Of a DNA stretch of 64,000 nucleotides, positions 34,901 through 43,361 are shown piece by piece. The stretch comes from Vibrio europaeus (GTDB lineage: Bacteria > Pseudomonadota > Gammaproteobacteria > Enterobacterales > Vibrionaceae). The DNA is taken from the NCBI RefSeq assembly GCF_001695575.1, contig NZ_LUAX01000007.1:682001-746000 (forward strand), in the 5' to 3' direction. The stretch's first letter is position 1, and the number at the start of each line of letters is the position of its first letter. The position numbers were made by a program, and so were the translations under genes. The notes beneath the pieces are model-generated. The model saw only the letters and a list, made by a program, of their open reading frames with translations. It did no database searches and was not told the DNA's origin.

Positions 34901-35815
34901 TTAGTTTCCTTCTAGTGAACGAACGGTTGGAGTTTGATTGGATTGAGTCGATTTGCCTGAGGGGTGCTGGCTTGCAAGTACAATAGAGACTAAAACCAGT
35001 AATGCTCCAAGCAACTGAAATACAGACAAATGCTGGTCGAGAACGATGTAACCCAAGATACAAGCAGAGACACTGCTTAAAAAACCGAGAAATGAGACCG
35101 TCGTTGTAGGCAGCTGATCAATACCTCTAAACCACAGAAAATACCCGACTACGGCTCCGATAACACTCAGGTACAAGTAACCCAAAGCGTTCATTAGCGT
35201 TAATTGATGAGGTAGCCCCTCAAACCATATAGCAACTGGGAGCAGCATTAATCCGCCAAACAGGAGCTGCCAACCTGTAAAATTCAGCACAGACATACCT
35301 GTAGGTCTGCCCCATTTCTTAGTCAAAACGACCCCACTCGCCATGCTTAATGTCCCAACATTCGCGACAATGAGACCTACTAAATCTAACTTCGCGGTAC
35401 TGTTAAGGACCAGTAAAGCTATTCCAAAGATGCCCACTACCGAGGCTATTAGCTGTATTGCTGACACCTTTACACTAAGTAACCACCAACTCAGTAATAT
35501 CACAAGAACAGGTTGAATAGACATCACCATAGCGGCCATACCACCCGGTAAGTAAGTCGCTGCAAAAAATAGGCAATAGAAGAACAACCCAATGTTCAAA
35601 AAGCCGAGTACCCCTAGTCGAGCAAGCCACACTGAGCTAGGTATCGCTCTACCAAAGAGTACGAGCAACAAACCCACCGGTAGGGCTCTAATCGTTGCAG
35701 CGAGCAAAGGACTTTCCGCTGGCAGCAACTCTGTCGTCACTATGTAAGTACTTCCCCATACAATAGGGGCGAACGCCGTCAACACTATGGTTTTAATTTG
35801 ATGCAAATCCTTCAC
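34901..35815 (-). CDS. EamA/DMT family transporter (module 2)
   Basis: About 304 aa with ten predicted helices in two EamA repeats. The first begins VLTAFAPIVWGSTYIVTTEL, and the second has VVLTKKWGRPTGMSVLNFTG in the loop and GYFLWFRGIDQLP. A GTG start at 35813-35815 is preferred because GGAGAGG lies 5 nt upstream. A TTG 24 bp earlier has no site. It is divergent from a MarR gene, with perfect palindromes between them. The layout repeats that of module 1 at 27.6-29.2 kb, but this unit adds an FMN reductase downstream. Confidence 0.88.
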   Translation of the reverse strand: MKDLHQIKTIVLTAFAPIVWGSTYIVTTELLPAESPLLAATIRALPVGLLLVLFGRAIPSSVWLARLGVLGFLNIGLFFYCLFFAATYLPGGMAAMVMSIQPVLVILLSWWLLSVKVSAIQLIASVVGIFGIALLVLNSTAKLDLVGLIVANVGTLSMASGVVLTKKWGRPTGMSVLNFTGWQLLFGGLMLLPVAIWFEGLPHQLTLMNALGYLYLSVIGAVVGYFLWFRGIDQLPTTTVSFLGFLSSVSACILGYIVLDQHLSVFQLLGALLVLVSIVLASQHPSGKSTQSNQTPTVRSLEGN

Positions 35816-35840
35816 TAGAACCTCTCCATATAATCTCAAT

Positions 35841-35923
35841 AAAAAGTATCTTTTACAAAAGATACTTTTTATAAAGTAATGGTAACTTAACTTTTGATCA
35901 AGTATCTTTTTAAAAAGATATTT
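35841..35923. promoter_or_regulatory. Two MarR-type operators, module 2
   Basis: A perfect 30-bp palindrome occupies 35841-35870 (half-site AAAAAGTATCTTTT, centre AC). A second palindrome AAGTATCTTTTTAAAAAGAT and its continuation lies at 35900-35923. Both share the TATCTT/AAGATA core of the module-1 operators. They flank the exporter and marR promoters. Confidence 0.82.
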
Positions 35924-35938
35924 AGATGAGAGATAAAA

Positions 35939-36433
35939 ATGCCACCAGATAGTGTCGATTCAATTTTGGCTCAATGGAAACAAGCAAGACCCGATTTAAA
36001 CTGCTCGTCGATGGGAGTTGTTGGCCGCTTGCGTCGCACAAGCAATCTGTGGAAGTCGAAGATGGACAGCGTATTTAAGCAGCACGGACTAAGCAGCATT
36101 GAGTTCGACATCTTGGCAACAATGCGCCGTAGCGATGCCCATGGCATTACCCCAACAGAGCTATATAAAACTCTCATGCTGTCTTCTGGGGCAGTGAGCA
36201 CTCGGATAGAACATTTGGTTAAGCAAGAACTTGTGGAGAGAGTTTTCAGTGAACATGACAGACGCAGCTGTAAGGTGATTCTAACCAATAAAGGCATTGA
36301 ACTTGTCGATAACGCCCTGAACGATCACGTCGACAATATGAACAATATGCTTAGCGCTCTAAACCAAGATGAACAAGATCAACTTGCCAATCTACTACGC
36401 AAAGTACTGTTATCTGAAACAGACAATAACTAG
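35939..36433 (+). CDS. MarR family transcriptional regulator (module 2)
   Basis: A 164-aa winged-helix repressor, paralogous to the MarR at 27654. It starts MPPDSVDSILAQWKQARPDL and has EFDILATMRRSDAHGITPTE (about residues 57-76), LSSGAVSTRIEHLVK and the wing EHDRRSCKVILT. It is divergent from the DMT exporter/FMN reductase operon, with two strong palindromes in between. It probably represses both. Its operator core closely resembles that of the first module, so cross-regulation is possible. Confidence 0.92.
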   Translation: MPPDSVDSILAQWKQARPDLNCSSMGVVGRLRRTSNLWKSKMDSVFKQHGLSSIEFDILATMRRSDAHGITPTELYKTLMLSSGAVSTRIEHLVKQELVERVFSEHDRRSCKVILTNKGIELVDNALNDHVDNMNNMLSALNQDEQDQLANLLRKVLLSETDNN

Positions 36434-36437
36434 CCGA

Positions 36438-36466
36438 TTTAGCTCATGCTTGTGTTATGAGCTAAA
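36438..36466. terminator. Hairpin between marR and DUF1330 genes
   Basis: TTTAGCTCAT and ATGAGCTAAA form a perfect 10-bp stem with a 9-nt loop between convergent genes. There is no strong U-tract. Confidence 0.6.
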
Positions 36467-36497
36467 CACGGCACTGTATCCTAGCTTGTTAAAAGTT

Positions 36498-36791
36498 CTA
36501 AAAACCACTGTCGAAAATTGCCATATCGGCATCTAAAAGCGCCGAACGTAGCTTCTTAAGCGGTTGATAATCTGGATCATTGTAGAATGCTTCTGCCGCT
36601 TGTTTAGAAGGGAACTCGACTAAAATGACACGGCCTTGTGGCATAACACCTTCTCTTACATCGATCTCTTCTGTTACCGCGAGAGCTTTACCACCATGTT
36701 TTTGCAAAATAGCGTGTGCATTGGGTAAATAGTCTTTTTGGTGCGACTCGTGATCATGAACTCGAACAAACGTTAGCATATATGCTGGCAT
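36498..36791 (-). CDS. DUF1330 domain protein
   Basis: A 97-aa ferredoxin-like-fold protein: MPAYMLTFVRVHDH at the start, YLPNAHAILQKHGGKALA, then GRVILVEFPSKQAAEAFYNDPDYQ (quoted here only to mark about residues 52-75), the DUF1330 core. Members are small dimeric proteins of unknown reaction, related in fold to ABM monooxygenases. It lies 29 bp after the SDR gene on the same strand and is probably co-transcribed with it. Confidence 0.9.
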   Translation of the reverse strand: MPAYMLTFVRVHDHESHQKDYLPNAHAILQKHGGKALAVTEEIDVREGVMPQGRVILVEFPSKQAAEAFYNDPDYQPLKKLRSALLDADMAIFDSGF

Positions 36792-36820
36792 GGTAATTAC
36801 CTCTAAATCGTTGAATTTGG

Positions 36821-37735
36821 TTAGTGCATAAAACGGGTAATGGCTTCTCGCGCATTGTCTTGATGAGTAAAATTGCTTAGGTCTGAAAACAGGGTGGCTT
36901 GGTCAACAATTGGACCTGAAATGCCCACACGACTACCGTAAAACACACCACTTTTATATGAGTCGTCGAGTAATGCTGTAACGAAACGTTTAGCGGCAAC
37001 GTCAACACTATGAACTTTGCCAAACATCGACATAACTTGCATCATTAGCTTGAAAACAAAGCGCTTAACCAAAGGCTCACTTTCTAGAACCTGCGTCCCT
37101 TTCGTTCCACCTGGGCTCATGGTGACAAATCGAATATTGGGATGTTTACGAGCCAAAGCTGCCATCCAAAGAGCCCCGACATACTTCGTTGTCCCATAAG
37201 AAGCCTGCGAATCTTTGTTTGACGCAAAAAAGGAACCATTCCCTATTGATACAAACTCTTCAACCGAAGATGTCTTTAGGTTTGGCCTCTCCATCCCCAT
37301 TTCTTTAACGCCTCTGGCTGCTTCCGACCCTGCATACAGTGCCACTTGAGTTAGTTTTTCTGTCGCGAGTAGGTTTTCAAGCAGTACTGCATGACCAAAC
37401 ACGTTGACTGCAAACTGCTGTGTAACACCATCAGTGGTTCTTTGATTAATATGTGTGCCTCCAGCTCCCCCAGCATTCATGATCAGGGCGTCTATCGGTT
37501 GTGAAAGCTGTTTAACCGCTAACTTCACGGACTCACTGTCTGCAACGTCTATCAACAAGACTTCAAAAATGTCCTTCCCGGTTATTTGGGTGAGTTCGGC
37601 TTTTGCCTGCTCCGCTTTTTCTTGGTTACGACAACCGAGATATATCTTCTCTGTGCCTTCAACCAAGGCGAGCTGTCGAGCCGACTCCTTTCCAATTCCC
37701 GCATTCGCACCGGTAATTAATATTCTTTTCAACAT
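36821..37735 (-). CDS. SDR family NAD(P)-dependent oxidoreductase
   Basis: A 304-aa short-chain dehydrogenase. ILITGANAGIGKESARQLAL is the nucleotide motif TGxxxGIG, and LIMNAGGAGGTH corresponds to NNAG. The active-site pair appears as SYGTTKYVGALW with YxxxK, with Tyr at about residue 181. Length and GNGS-type insertion resemble retinol-dehydrogenase/WWOX-like SDRs. It is preceded by AGGAAG and is divergent from a LysR gene, a typical regulator-target pair. The substrate is unknown. Confidence 0.88.
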   Translation of the reverse strand: MLKRILITGANAGIGKESARQLALVEGTEKIYLGCRNQEKAEQAKAELTQITGKDIFEVLLIDVADSESVKLAVKQLSQPIDALIMNAGGAGGTHINQRTTDGVTQQFAVNVFGHAVLLENLLATEKLTQVALYAGSEAARGVKEMGMERPNLKTSSVEEFVSIGNGSFFASNKDSQASYGTTKYVGALWMAALARKHPNIRFVTMSPGGTKGTQVLESEPLVKRFVFKLMMQVMSMFGKVHSVDVAAKRFVTALLDDSYKSGVFYGSRVGISGPIVDQATLFSDLSNFTHQDNAREAITRFMH

Positions 37736-37890
37736 AGCTTATCTTCCTATTCATAAACCTTAAAAGCCGATGTTTTCGGCTAACCACACTTTATGGTTCC
37801 AAGATAAGCAATGACATGATAAAAAGATAACCAAAATAAAAACTCAACATGATTACTTAAATCTATCATCTTTAACTGGAATCAGCGGAT

Positions 37891-38778
37891 ATGACCAACG
37901 AGCAACTCAAAGCGTTTTTAGCCGTCGCCGAGCAAGGCAGCTTTAGGAAAGCAGCAAAAACAATCTTTAAAACACAAGCTGCAGTTAGCGCCTCCATCAA
38001 ATCGCTAGAAGAAAGATATGGTGTTCAGATGTTTAATCGCGATAAATATCGCCCTACTCTTACAGAGGCTGGAAAAGCTTTTTATAACAACGCGAAGATA
38101 ACAATGAATCATTTCCAACGGCTTGACCAAATTGGTCATCAACTGACCAAGGGAGTTGAGCCTGAGTTTACAATTGTGGTGAGTATTGCCGTTGATCTTC
38201 CCCCACTGTTAGCAAAGATAAAATCAATCACATCACAATTTTCTAATACCCAGTTTCGAATCCATACCGAGTCACTGCATGGTGTCGTAGAACGCATAGA
38301 CGACAATAGAGCGGACCTTGCATTTGGCCCTGCATTAGGATTAAACATCGCGCATGAAAAACTACCGATAGCGAAAGTTAATTTTATCAATGTTGCTGCA
38401 CCAGACTATTTCCCACCTAGCACCAACTATAAATTTACCCTAGAAGAAATTGCGGAATACGCCCAAATTGTCACGCGCGACAGTGCTACCCATTCAACCA
38501 AAGCTTCTTTTCATACGCTGCCAAATCGAGAAGCATGGAATGTTCATGATTTCATGACTAAGAAAGAGTTGATTAAGGCAGGATTTGGGTGGGGAAGCAT
38601 TCCCGAACACTTGATAAATGATGAACTCAAGCAAGGGTTGTTGGTTCCCATTCACGTTGAAGGTATACCGCTAAAAGCATCTGGTGAACTATTCATGTTT
38701 AGAAACCGAAATCACCACCACGGGCTCGTCGCCCAAAAACTTTGGGATCAACTCAATCTTGAATTTGCCGTTGAGTAA
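37891..38778 (+). CDS. LysR family transcriptional regulator
   Basis: A 295-aa LysR-type regulator. It starts MTNEQLKAFLAVAEQGSFRK, the canonical helix-turn-helix opening, then TQAAVSASIKSLEERYGVQM, with the effector domain from about residue 90. Divergent from the SDR/DUF1330 operon with 155 bp between, which it most likely controls. No clear T-N11-A operator could be assigned. Confidence 0.92.
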   Translation: MTNEQLKAFLAVAEQGSFRKAAKTIFKTQAAVSASIKSLEERYGVQMFNRDKYRPTLTEAGKAFYNNAKITMNHFQRLDQIGHQLTKGVEPEFTIVVSIAVDLPPLLAKIKSITSQFSNTQFRIHTESLHGVVERIDDNRADLAFGPALGLNIAHEKLPIAKVNFINVAAPDYFPPSTNYKFTLEEIAEYAQIVTRDSATHSTKASFHTLPNREAWNVHDFMTKKELIKAGFGWGSIPEHLINDELKQGLLVPIHVEGIPLKASGELFMFRNRNHHHGLVAQKLWDQLNLEFAVE

Positions 38779-38972
38779 GCGGTGCCGGAAGCATATTTCT
38801 CACCTATCATTGAAAACAAGCCGCTTTGAGCTCAATTTCTTAGCTCTCAAAAACATAGGGAAAAAGTCAATCTATATCGAAATACGATAACTAAGAAACC
38901 AACCTTATTATTGGCATATGCCATCAATAAGTCGCTATAGTGATCTGAATCTCAACGAATTTTGGAGCTAGC

Positions 38973-39398
38973 ATGATCTACGCAATTCCTTGTATTAACA
39001 ACGCGGTAAGTAATCACTTCTCTCGCTGCCAGCAAATCGTCATCTTTGATTCCATCACGCAACAAATGCAGTACCTCTCAATTTCTCAGGATGAATCTTG
39101 TTGTAGTGCCAAGAAAAAGTGGCAACAGGTTATCACTGGTTACAAAGTAGACATTGTTGTAGTGAGAAGCATTGGCAAAAATATGCTCAAAGGGCTGTTT
39201 CAATCTAAAGTTAAAGTGTTAGCCACAAAAGCGAAGCAAGATCTGCACGACATCAATTTTGCCGAGCTGATTGCAGTAGAGAGTTTGGAGTACGGTCGAA
39301 TATCACCAAAGAGAAAAGCTTGTGGCAAAAACAACGCCACTCTCACTTTGGCACCATCGCAACCAAACTGGCGCTCAATCCGGAGGATTAGACGATGA
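38973..39398 (+). CDS. NifX/NifB-like dinitrogenase iron-molybdenum cofactor domain protein
   Basis: A 141-aa protein whose first about 100 residues match the Nif-cofactor-binding fold: IYAIPCINNAVSNHFSRCQQ with a phase typical of that domain, FDSITQQMQYLS, a Cys-Cys pair (CCSAKK, about residue 47), and VDIVVVRSIGKNMLKGL. The last about 30 residues are basic. Such proteins bind Fe-S or Fe-Mo-type clusters or carry metal clusters between assembly proteins. Its stop overlaps the next start by 4 bp (ATGA), coupling it to an NqrM-like gene, and a DUF134 regulator gene converges on the pair. Confidence 0.82.
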   Translation: MIYAIPCINNAVSNHFSRCQQIVIFDSITQQMQYLSISQDESCCSAKKKWQQVITGYKVDIVVVRSIGKNMLKGLFQSKVKVLATKAKQDLHDINFAELIAVESLEYGRISPKRKACGKNNATLTLAPSQPNWRSIRRIRR

Positions 39399-39589
39399 CG
39401 TTACTACTTACAATACTTATTTTCGTTAGCTTTATAGCCTTAATGGCGATCGGGGTGATGTTCTCTCGCCGACCAATTCAAGGCAGTTGCGGTGGTTTAT
39501 CGAAACTAAACATCACTAGGGAGTGCGACTGCAAAGATGTGTGCGAAGGGACAAAGCGCACGCTTTATCAAATCAAAGAGCCTGATTAG
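39395..39589 (+). CDS. NqrM-like small membrane protein
   Basis: A 64-aa protein with one N-terminal transmembrane helix (residues about 3-22) and then SCGGLSKLNITRECDCKDVC. This has the Cys pattern (SCGG...C-x-C-x3-C) of NqrM, the factor that helps deliver iron to the NqrD/NqrE site of the sodium-pumping NADH dehydrogenase. The usual nqrM lies near the nqr operon, so this is probably a paralogue with another client. It is coupled to the NifX-like gene by a 4-bp overlap. Confidence 0.78.
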   Translation: MTLLLTILIFVSFIALMAIGVMFSRRPIQGSCGGLSKLNITRECDCKDVCEGTKRTLYQIKEPD

Positions 39590-39595
39590 CGCAAG

Positions 39596-39868
39596 CTATT
39601 GAAGTTTTAGGGCATGACCTTGGATGATGCAGCTAGCAACCTTTTGCCTAGCGCGTTTGATGATGTTCCCAAACGTTTGGCGCGACACCTGCATTTGCAC
39701 GGCGGCATCAATCTGATTCAATCCTTCTTGATCGGCAAGTCTCAGTGCTTCTAGTTCATCTGGCAACAGCTCAACAATCTGCAACTCATCCATAGTGACG
39801 CCATTGGGTTTGTAGAAGGCATGAGCCGCTTGCGTGCAAATATGACGATGTTTCTTAGGACGAGCCAT
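39596..39868 (-). CDS. DUF134 family DNA-binding protein
   Basis: A 90-aa DUF134 protein. It starts MARPKKHRHICTQA, the characteristic RPxxxR-type opening, and has EALRLADQEGLNQIDAAVQM and SRQTFGNIIKRARQKVA, a sigma-70 region-4-like helix-turn-helix. DUF134 genes commonly neighbour NifX-like cofactor proteins, as here. The ATG at 39866-39868 is taken instead of a 24-codon longer frame. It is convergent with the NifX/NqrM-like pair and likely its regulator. Confidence 0.88.
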   Translation of the reverse strand: MARPKKHRHICTQAAHAFYKPNGVTMDELQIVELLPDELEALRLADQEGLNQIDAAVQMQVSRQTFGNIIKRARQKVASCIIQGHALKLQ

Positions 39869-39985
39869 GTTGAGTATCCAGAGGTAAAAATCCTGTTTGA
39901 GTAACGCAAGATTGTAACAAGGGAGCATGTAAGAAACCATGCGGTTGGAAACTAGCGACGGTAGGCCGCTAGTTAAGGAAGCGCT

Positions 39986-40405
39986 TTAACTCGACAAATT
40001 ACGCAGTTTTGGATCATCGGTTAGGTATTCAACAAACTCAATCTCAAATCCTGCAGGATCAACGAAGTAGACATTTTTACGGTAAGGTTCATCAGCGCCC
40101 GGCTTAGCGATAGAATAACCCGCTTCAATCAATCGGCCGATCACCGCATCAATATTATTGGTGACATAAGCAAAGTGGGCTAATCCTACTTGATGGCCTG
40201 ACAAATCCCGATTGTCTCCTTCACCATGATCGCTCAACGCAATATACTGGTATTCATCGCCAAAATGCAGCCAGTTTCTCGGTTTGCCACTCCACTCTCC
40301 TTGCCCTTCATCTCGCACCGACCAATGTGGAAATGCCGCTTGATAAAACTTCAACATCTCAGGGATGTCCTTAACCACTAAATTCACATGCTCTAGTTGA
40401 ATCAT
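39986..40405 (-). CDS. VOC family protein (glyoxalase-like)
   Basis: A 139-aa vicinal-oxygen-chelate protein with the two beta-alpha-beta-beta-beta repeats. It begins MIQLEHVNLVVKDIPEMLKF and has the second metal region GLAHFAYVTNNIDAV and the ending VYFVDPAGFEIEFVEYL with the terminal Glu ligand. Fold-level assignment only. It could be a glyoxalase, dioxygenase or resistance protein. A hairpin lies beyond its stop at 39950-39974 (AACTAGCG/CGCTAGTT). Confidence 0.88.
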   Translation of the reverse strand: MIQLEHVNLVVKDIPEMLKFYQAAFPHWSVRDEGQGEWSGKPRNWLHFGDEYQYIALSDHGEGDNRDLSGHQVGLAHFAYVTNNIDAVIGRLIEAGYSIAKPGADEPYRKNVYFVDPAGFEIEFVEYLTDDPKLRNLSS

Positions 40406-40549
40406 TGCTTTCTCCTTATCAATTCCTAGTCAACAAGAAGCATGCTAAAACCTCAACTAAGGTTGAGGTAAAGAACTTTTTTAAATTTTTAATTATAAAT
40501 TGAACAAAACTTTAGAGAGCCAGAGAGAGCGATGACAATATTGATGAAT

Positions 40550-40762
40550 CTATGAAGTGGTCATGTAAAAACAACCTACTACCTCATTGGTTGAATCAAT
40601 AATTTTTCCGCTAAATGTTGCCTCACAGTAGAGAAAGGAAATATTGATATCACTAAGACGTCCATGAAATAAAACATGACGTTTCAAAATATCACTATTG
40701 AGTTGATGAAGTGTTGATTGCCAAGTGATCTCATTTTCCAATAAGTCAAATGTAACTATCAT
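40550..40762 (-). CDS. Small hypothetical protein, coupled to an upstream 27-codon ORF
   Basis: A 70-aa ORF starting MIVTFDLLENEITWQSTL, of alternating hydrophobic pattern with no signal peptide. Its ATG overlaps the stop of the preceding 27-codon ORF (ATGA), and AAGGA lies just upstream. These features support real translation. No family is recognised. It lies downstream of the cold-shock gene but beyond its terminator. Confidence 0.5.
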   Translation of the reverse strand: MIVTFDLLENEITWQSTLHQLNSDILKRHVLFHGRLSDINISFLYCEATFSGKIIDSTNEVVGCFYMTTS

Positions 40763-40842
40763 AAATCCTTATTGTTTTCGTTTTGCTGCTTGCTACGGTT
40801 CTGTTGAAACCAAAAGCGCTTACGGCCGATTGAACGTGACAT
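40759..40842 (-). CDS. 27-residue basic peptide upstream of the 70-aa ORF
   Basis: The ORF begins MSRSIGRKRFWFQQ and is rich in Arg, Lys, Gln and Asn. It has AAAGG before its ATG and overlaps the following ORF by 4 bp. It could be a leader peptide setting translation of the 70-aa protein, or a genuine small RNA- or ribosome-binding peptide. Unnamed. Confidence 0.45.
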   Translation of the reverse strand: MSRSIGRKRFWFQQNRSKQQNENNKDL

Positions 40843-41034
40843 ATTTTGCCTTTATATATTTAAGTTTCTGACAAGTAACAAAACTATTACTTAATATCAG
40901 AGGAATAGATTACTAAATTTATAATGAGACGAAGAAGTCCAATAGCGCAACGACAAATACAGAGAGGAGGTATAAGGAAATATTGGGGATTTCGAAAAGA
41001 TGTTATAAATAGTATTTCTAGATTGAATAAAGTT

Positions 41035-41061
41035 GTGCAAGTAGCAGGTTGCCACTTGCAC
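41035..41061 (-). terminator. Terminator of the cold-shock gene
   Basis: An 8-bp stem (GTGCAAGT/ACTTGCAC) lies 13 bp past the stop, followed on the minus strand by AACTTTATT. Confidence 0.7.
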
Positions 41062-41073
41062 CCTTGCTAAACG

Positions 41074-41286
41074 TTATAGTACTGAAACGTTAGCTGCTTG
41101 AAGGCCTTTTTGACCTTGCTCTACTTCGAAAGACACTTTTTGGCCTTCAGCTAGAGTCTTGAAACCTTCAGAAGCGATAGCACGGAAGTGTACAAATACA
41201 TCTTCGCCACCGTTGTCTTGAGAAAGAAAACCGAAACCTTTAGTTTCGTTAAACCATTTTACAGAACCATTTACTTTGTTAGACAT
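41074..41286 (-). CDS. Cold-shock domain protein (CspA family)
   Basis: A 70-aa OB-fold RNA chaperone. It has VNGSVKWFNETKGFGFLSQD containing RNP1 (KGFGF, with preceding KWFN), and DVFVHFRAI containing RNP2 (VFVHF). It destabilises RNA structure during cold or stress. A long leader (more than 200 nt) precedes it, as is usual for temperature-controlled csp genes. Vibrio chromosome 2 carries a cold-inducible csp, and this may be that gene, but the symbol is not assigned. Confidence 0.95.
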   Translation of the reverse strand: MSNKVNGSVKWFNETKGFGFLSQDNGGEDVFVHFRAIASEGFKTLAEGQKVSFEVEQGQKGLQAANVSVL

Positions 41287-41600
41287 ATCATGTCCCTTAT
41301 TTAGTAATAATAAATTTAATTCGCAGAAATGCGATGCACTAGGAGCTTGAATTATTTAATGTATCTATGAAGCTAAGGGAAACACAGAGGATAACAAGAG
41401 GAAATTCTGAGGGTTTACTTTACAACAGGATGTTTCATTTAATAACTCTGAACAACAGAGCAAGGGCATTATTTGTGTTTTTTAGATAATTGTAAAGAAC
41501 TATTTTTGATTATTTTTTAGCTAACAGCATCAGCGCTCCATCAATAAAAAACGTAAAAGGCGAACACCTCTCTTTATCACTCTTCTACGCTTTAAAAACC
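41287..41600 (-). promoter_or_regulatory. Long untranslated leader and promoter of the csp gene
   Basis: A 314-bp gap lies between csp and the upstream acetyltransferase gene. It is AT-rich near the start codon (41290-41360) and contains no ORF. Cold-shock mRNAs typically have long structured leaders. No cold-box could be assigned with confidence. Confidence 0.45.
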
Positions 41601-42161
41601 TTAAGCTTGTTCGATAGGTTTAATCACTCGACATGGGCTACCCGCCGCGACAACGTTAGCTGGAATGTCTTTGGTGACGACACTACCCGCTCCAACCACG
41701 CTGTTTTCACCGATGGTGACGCCAGGGCAGACGATCACACCACCGCCAAGCCAAACATTGTCGCCAATAGTAATAGGTGTCCCAAACTCAACGCCTTCTT
41801 CAACACGACCTTTCACATCGAGAGGATGACCTGCTGTGTAGATTTGTACGTTAGGGGCAAAGAGGACGTTATCACCGATATGCACTTCAGCCACATCCAA
41901 CACCACGCAGTTGAAATTAGCGTAGAAGTTTTTGCCTAGTTTTATGTTCGAACCATAGTCACAGCGAAATGGAGGTTCTAGGTAAGCGTCTTTAGAATCA
42001 GGGATAAGAGTGTCAATCGCGCTGCGCCACTCTTCGGTATCTGGAATACTATTGTTGAGCTTTTGCAGTACTTTACGACATTCAATTCGTTCGTTATACA
42101 GCTCTTTGTCCCATGCATCATACGGCTCGCCAGCGAGCATTTTCTCTTTTTCGCTTCTCAT
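41601..42161 (-). CDS. maa: Maltose O-acetyltransferase-like, hexapeptide repeat acetyltransferase
   Basis: A 186-aa acetyl-CoA-dependent sugar acetyltransferase. It starts MRSEKEKMLAGEPYDAWDKE (the Maa-specific N-terminal domain) and continues into left-handed beta-helix hexapeptide repeats, with NFNCVVLDVAEVHIGDNVLF and the catalytic His in YTAGHPLD (about residue 113). It acetylates maltose/glucose or related sugars in the cytoplasm. Family size and motifs agree with Maa (183 aa). It is monocistronic. Confidence 0.9.
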   Translation of the reverse strand: MRSEKEKMLAGEPYDAWDKELYNERIECRKVLQKLNNSIPDTEEWRSAIDTLIPDSKDAYLEPPFRCDYGSNIKLGKNFYANFNCVVLDVAEVHIGDNVLFAPNVQIYTAGHPLDVKGRVEEGVEFGTPITIGDNVWLGGGVIVCPGVTIGENSVVGAGSVVTKDIPANVVAAGSPCRVIKPIEQA

Positions 42162-42336
42162 ATTACTTACCAGTCAATCTTAAAAGTACCATCGAAATAT
42201 CGCATACCAATGTCTGCTTATAAAAAGATTAAATCACTAAATTAACACAGCGTGTGATAGGTCACTTTTTGCGTAACATCGACGTAAACAGGTGGTTGTA
42301 AGTAATTACTCACTGTTATGTTTTCAAAGGTTACGA

Positions 42337-43257
42337 TTAGCCTTTAGCCGCTTTTGATAATAACAATTCGTAGAAGCATTTGGCGGCTGGGCCAGTTTTC
42401 GCTCCCTTAGGAAGCGTAATATGCAGCGGGACTTGATACCTTTCATTGTGCTCGACTTTAAGCACCTTAAGTTGGCCTGTGTTTCTTAACTTGATGATGT
42501 GCTCTGGTAAGCGGCAAAAACCGACGCCTTGCTCCACCGCTCGAAATGCATGATCAAAATTGTCGACGGTTATCCGCTGATTCGCTTTTAACCAACCGAC
42601 ATTTTGCTCTTTGTTCTCAATCTGAGTAGCCCCCAGATCGCGAATGACAACTTGGCAATGAGTGGCAAAATCTGCCATACAAACCTGACTCTGACTTGCG
42701 AGTAAGTGTTTGCTTGAGACAACGGGCAACATACTCGTCATCGAGAAAGCTTGGGCCGGGTAATTTGTCACCGGCAAGGTAATAATCGCAATATCAGCTT
42801 GCTCACTGGTCACCATTTCTGCCGTTTTAGATAGCGAAGTCTCTACCACTTGAATGGAAGTGGTACTGTTTCGACGAAGATACTCTGCCATCGGTTGATA
42901 GAGCAGGCTCGGGTCGCAAAGGTGATCCATCGCGACTGTAATCTCTGACTCGACACCCGCTGAAATTTGTTGGCTTAAGTCTTCCAGATCTCTTGCCTGA
43001 TCAAGCATACTGATCGCTCTTCTAAGCAATGAACGGCCATGCTCTGTGACTGTGGCACGTCTTCCCTTCACCTCCACCAGCTTAACGCCCAGTTGGTCTT
43101 CAAGCTTTTTTATCGAGTAAATCAGAGTTGTATGGCTTTTGTTTAAAGCCGAAGCTGCGGCTTGAATACTGCCCGCCCGATCCACTTCTTTCAGCGTAAC
43201 CCATTGCTCAAGGGTACTTTTCAGTCTCATCGCATGACCTGTCAGTTTTTTAGACAT
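42337..43257 (-). CDS. LysR family transcriptional regulator
   Basis: A 306-aa LysR regulator. The helix-turn-helix region is LKEVDRAGSIQAAASALNKS followed by HTTLIYSIKKLEDQLGVKLV (about residues 18-57). The effector domain runs from about residue 100. The ORF starts MSKKLTGHAMRLKSTLEQW, and a start at MRLKST is also possible. It is divergent from the ydhR-type monooxygenase/membrane protein pair, its probable target. Confidence 0.9.
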   Translation of the reverse strand: MSKKLTGHAMRLKSTLEQWVTLKEVDRAGSIQAAASALNKSHTTLIYSIKKLEDQLGVKLVEVKGRRATVTEHGRSLLRRAISMLDQARDLEDLSQQISAGVESEITVAMDHLCDPSLLYQPMAEYLRRNSTTSIQVVETSLSKTAEMVTSEQADIAIITLPVTNYPAQAFSMTSMLPVVSSKHLLASQSQVCMADFATHCQVVIRDLGATQIENKEQNVGWLKANQRITVDNFDHAFRAVEQGVGFCRLPEHIIKLRNTGQLKVLKVEHNERYQVPLHITLPKGAKTGPAAKCFYELLLSKAAKG

Positions 43258-43361
43258 TTATACGCAATATTATGAACTTTTCTGTTCAATTTATATAGAC
43301 AACAATATCTCCATCGAACGGAAACACACGTTCACATCAGACAACAATCGGAGAAACTAAG

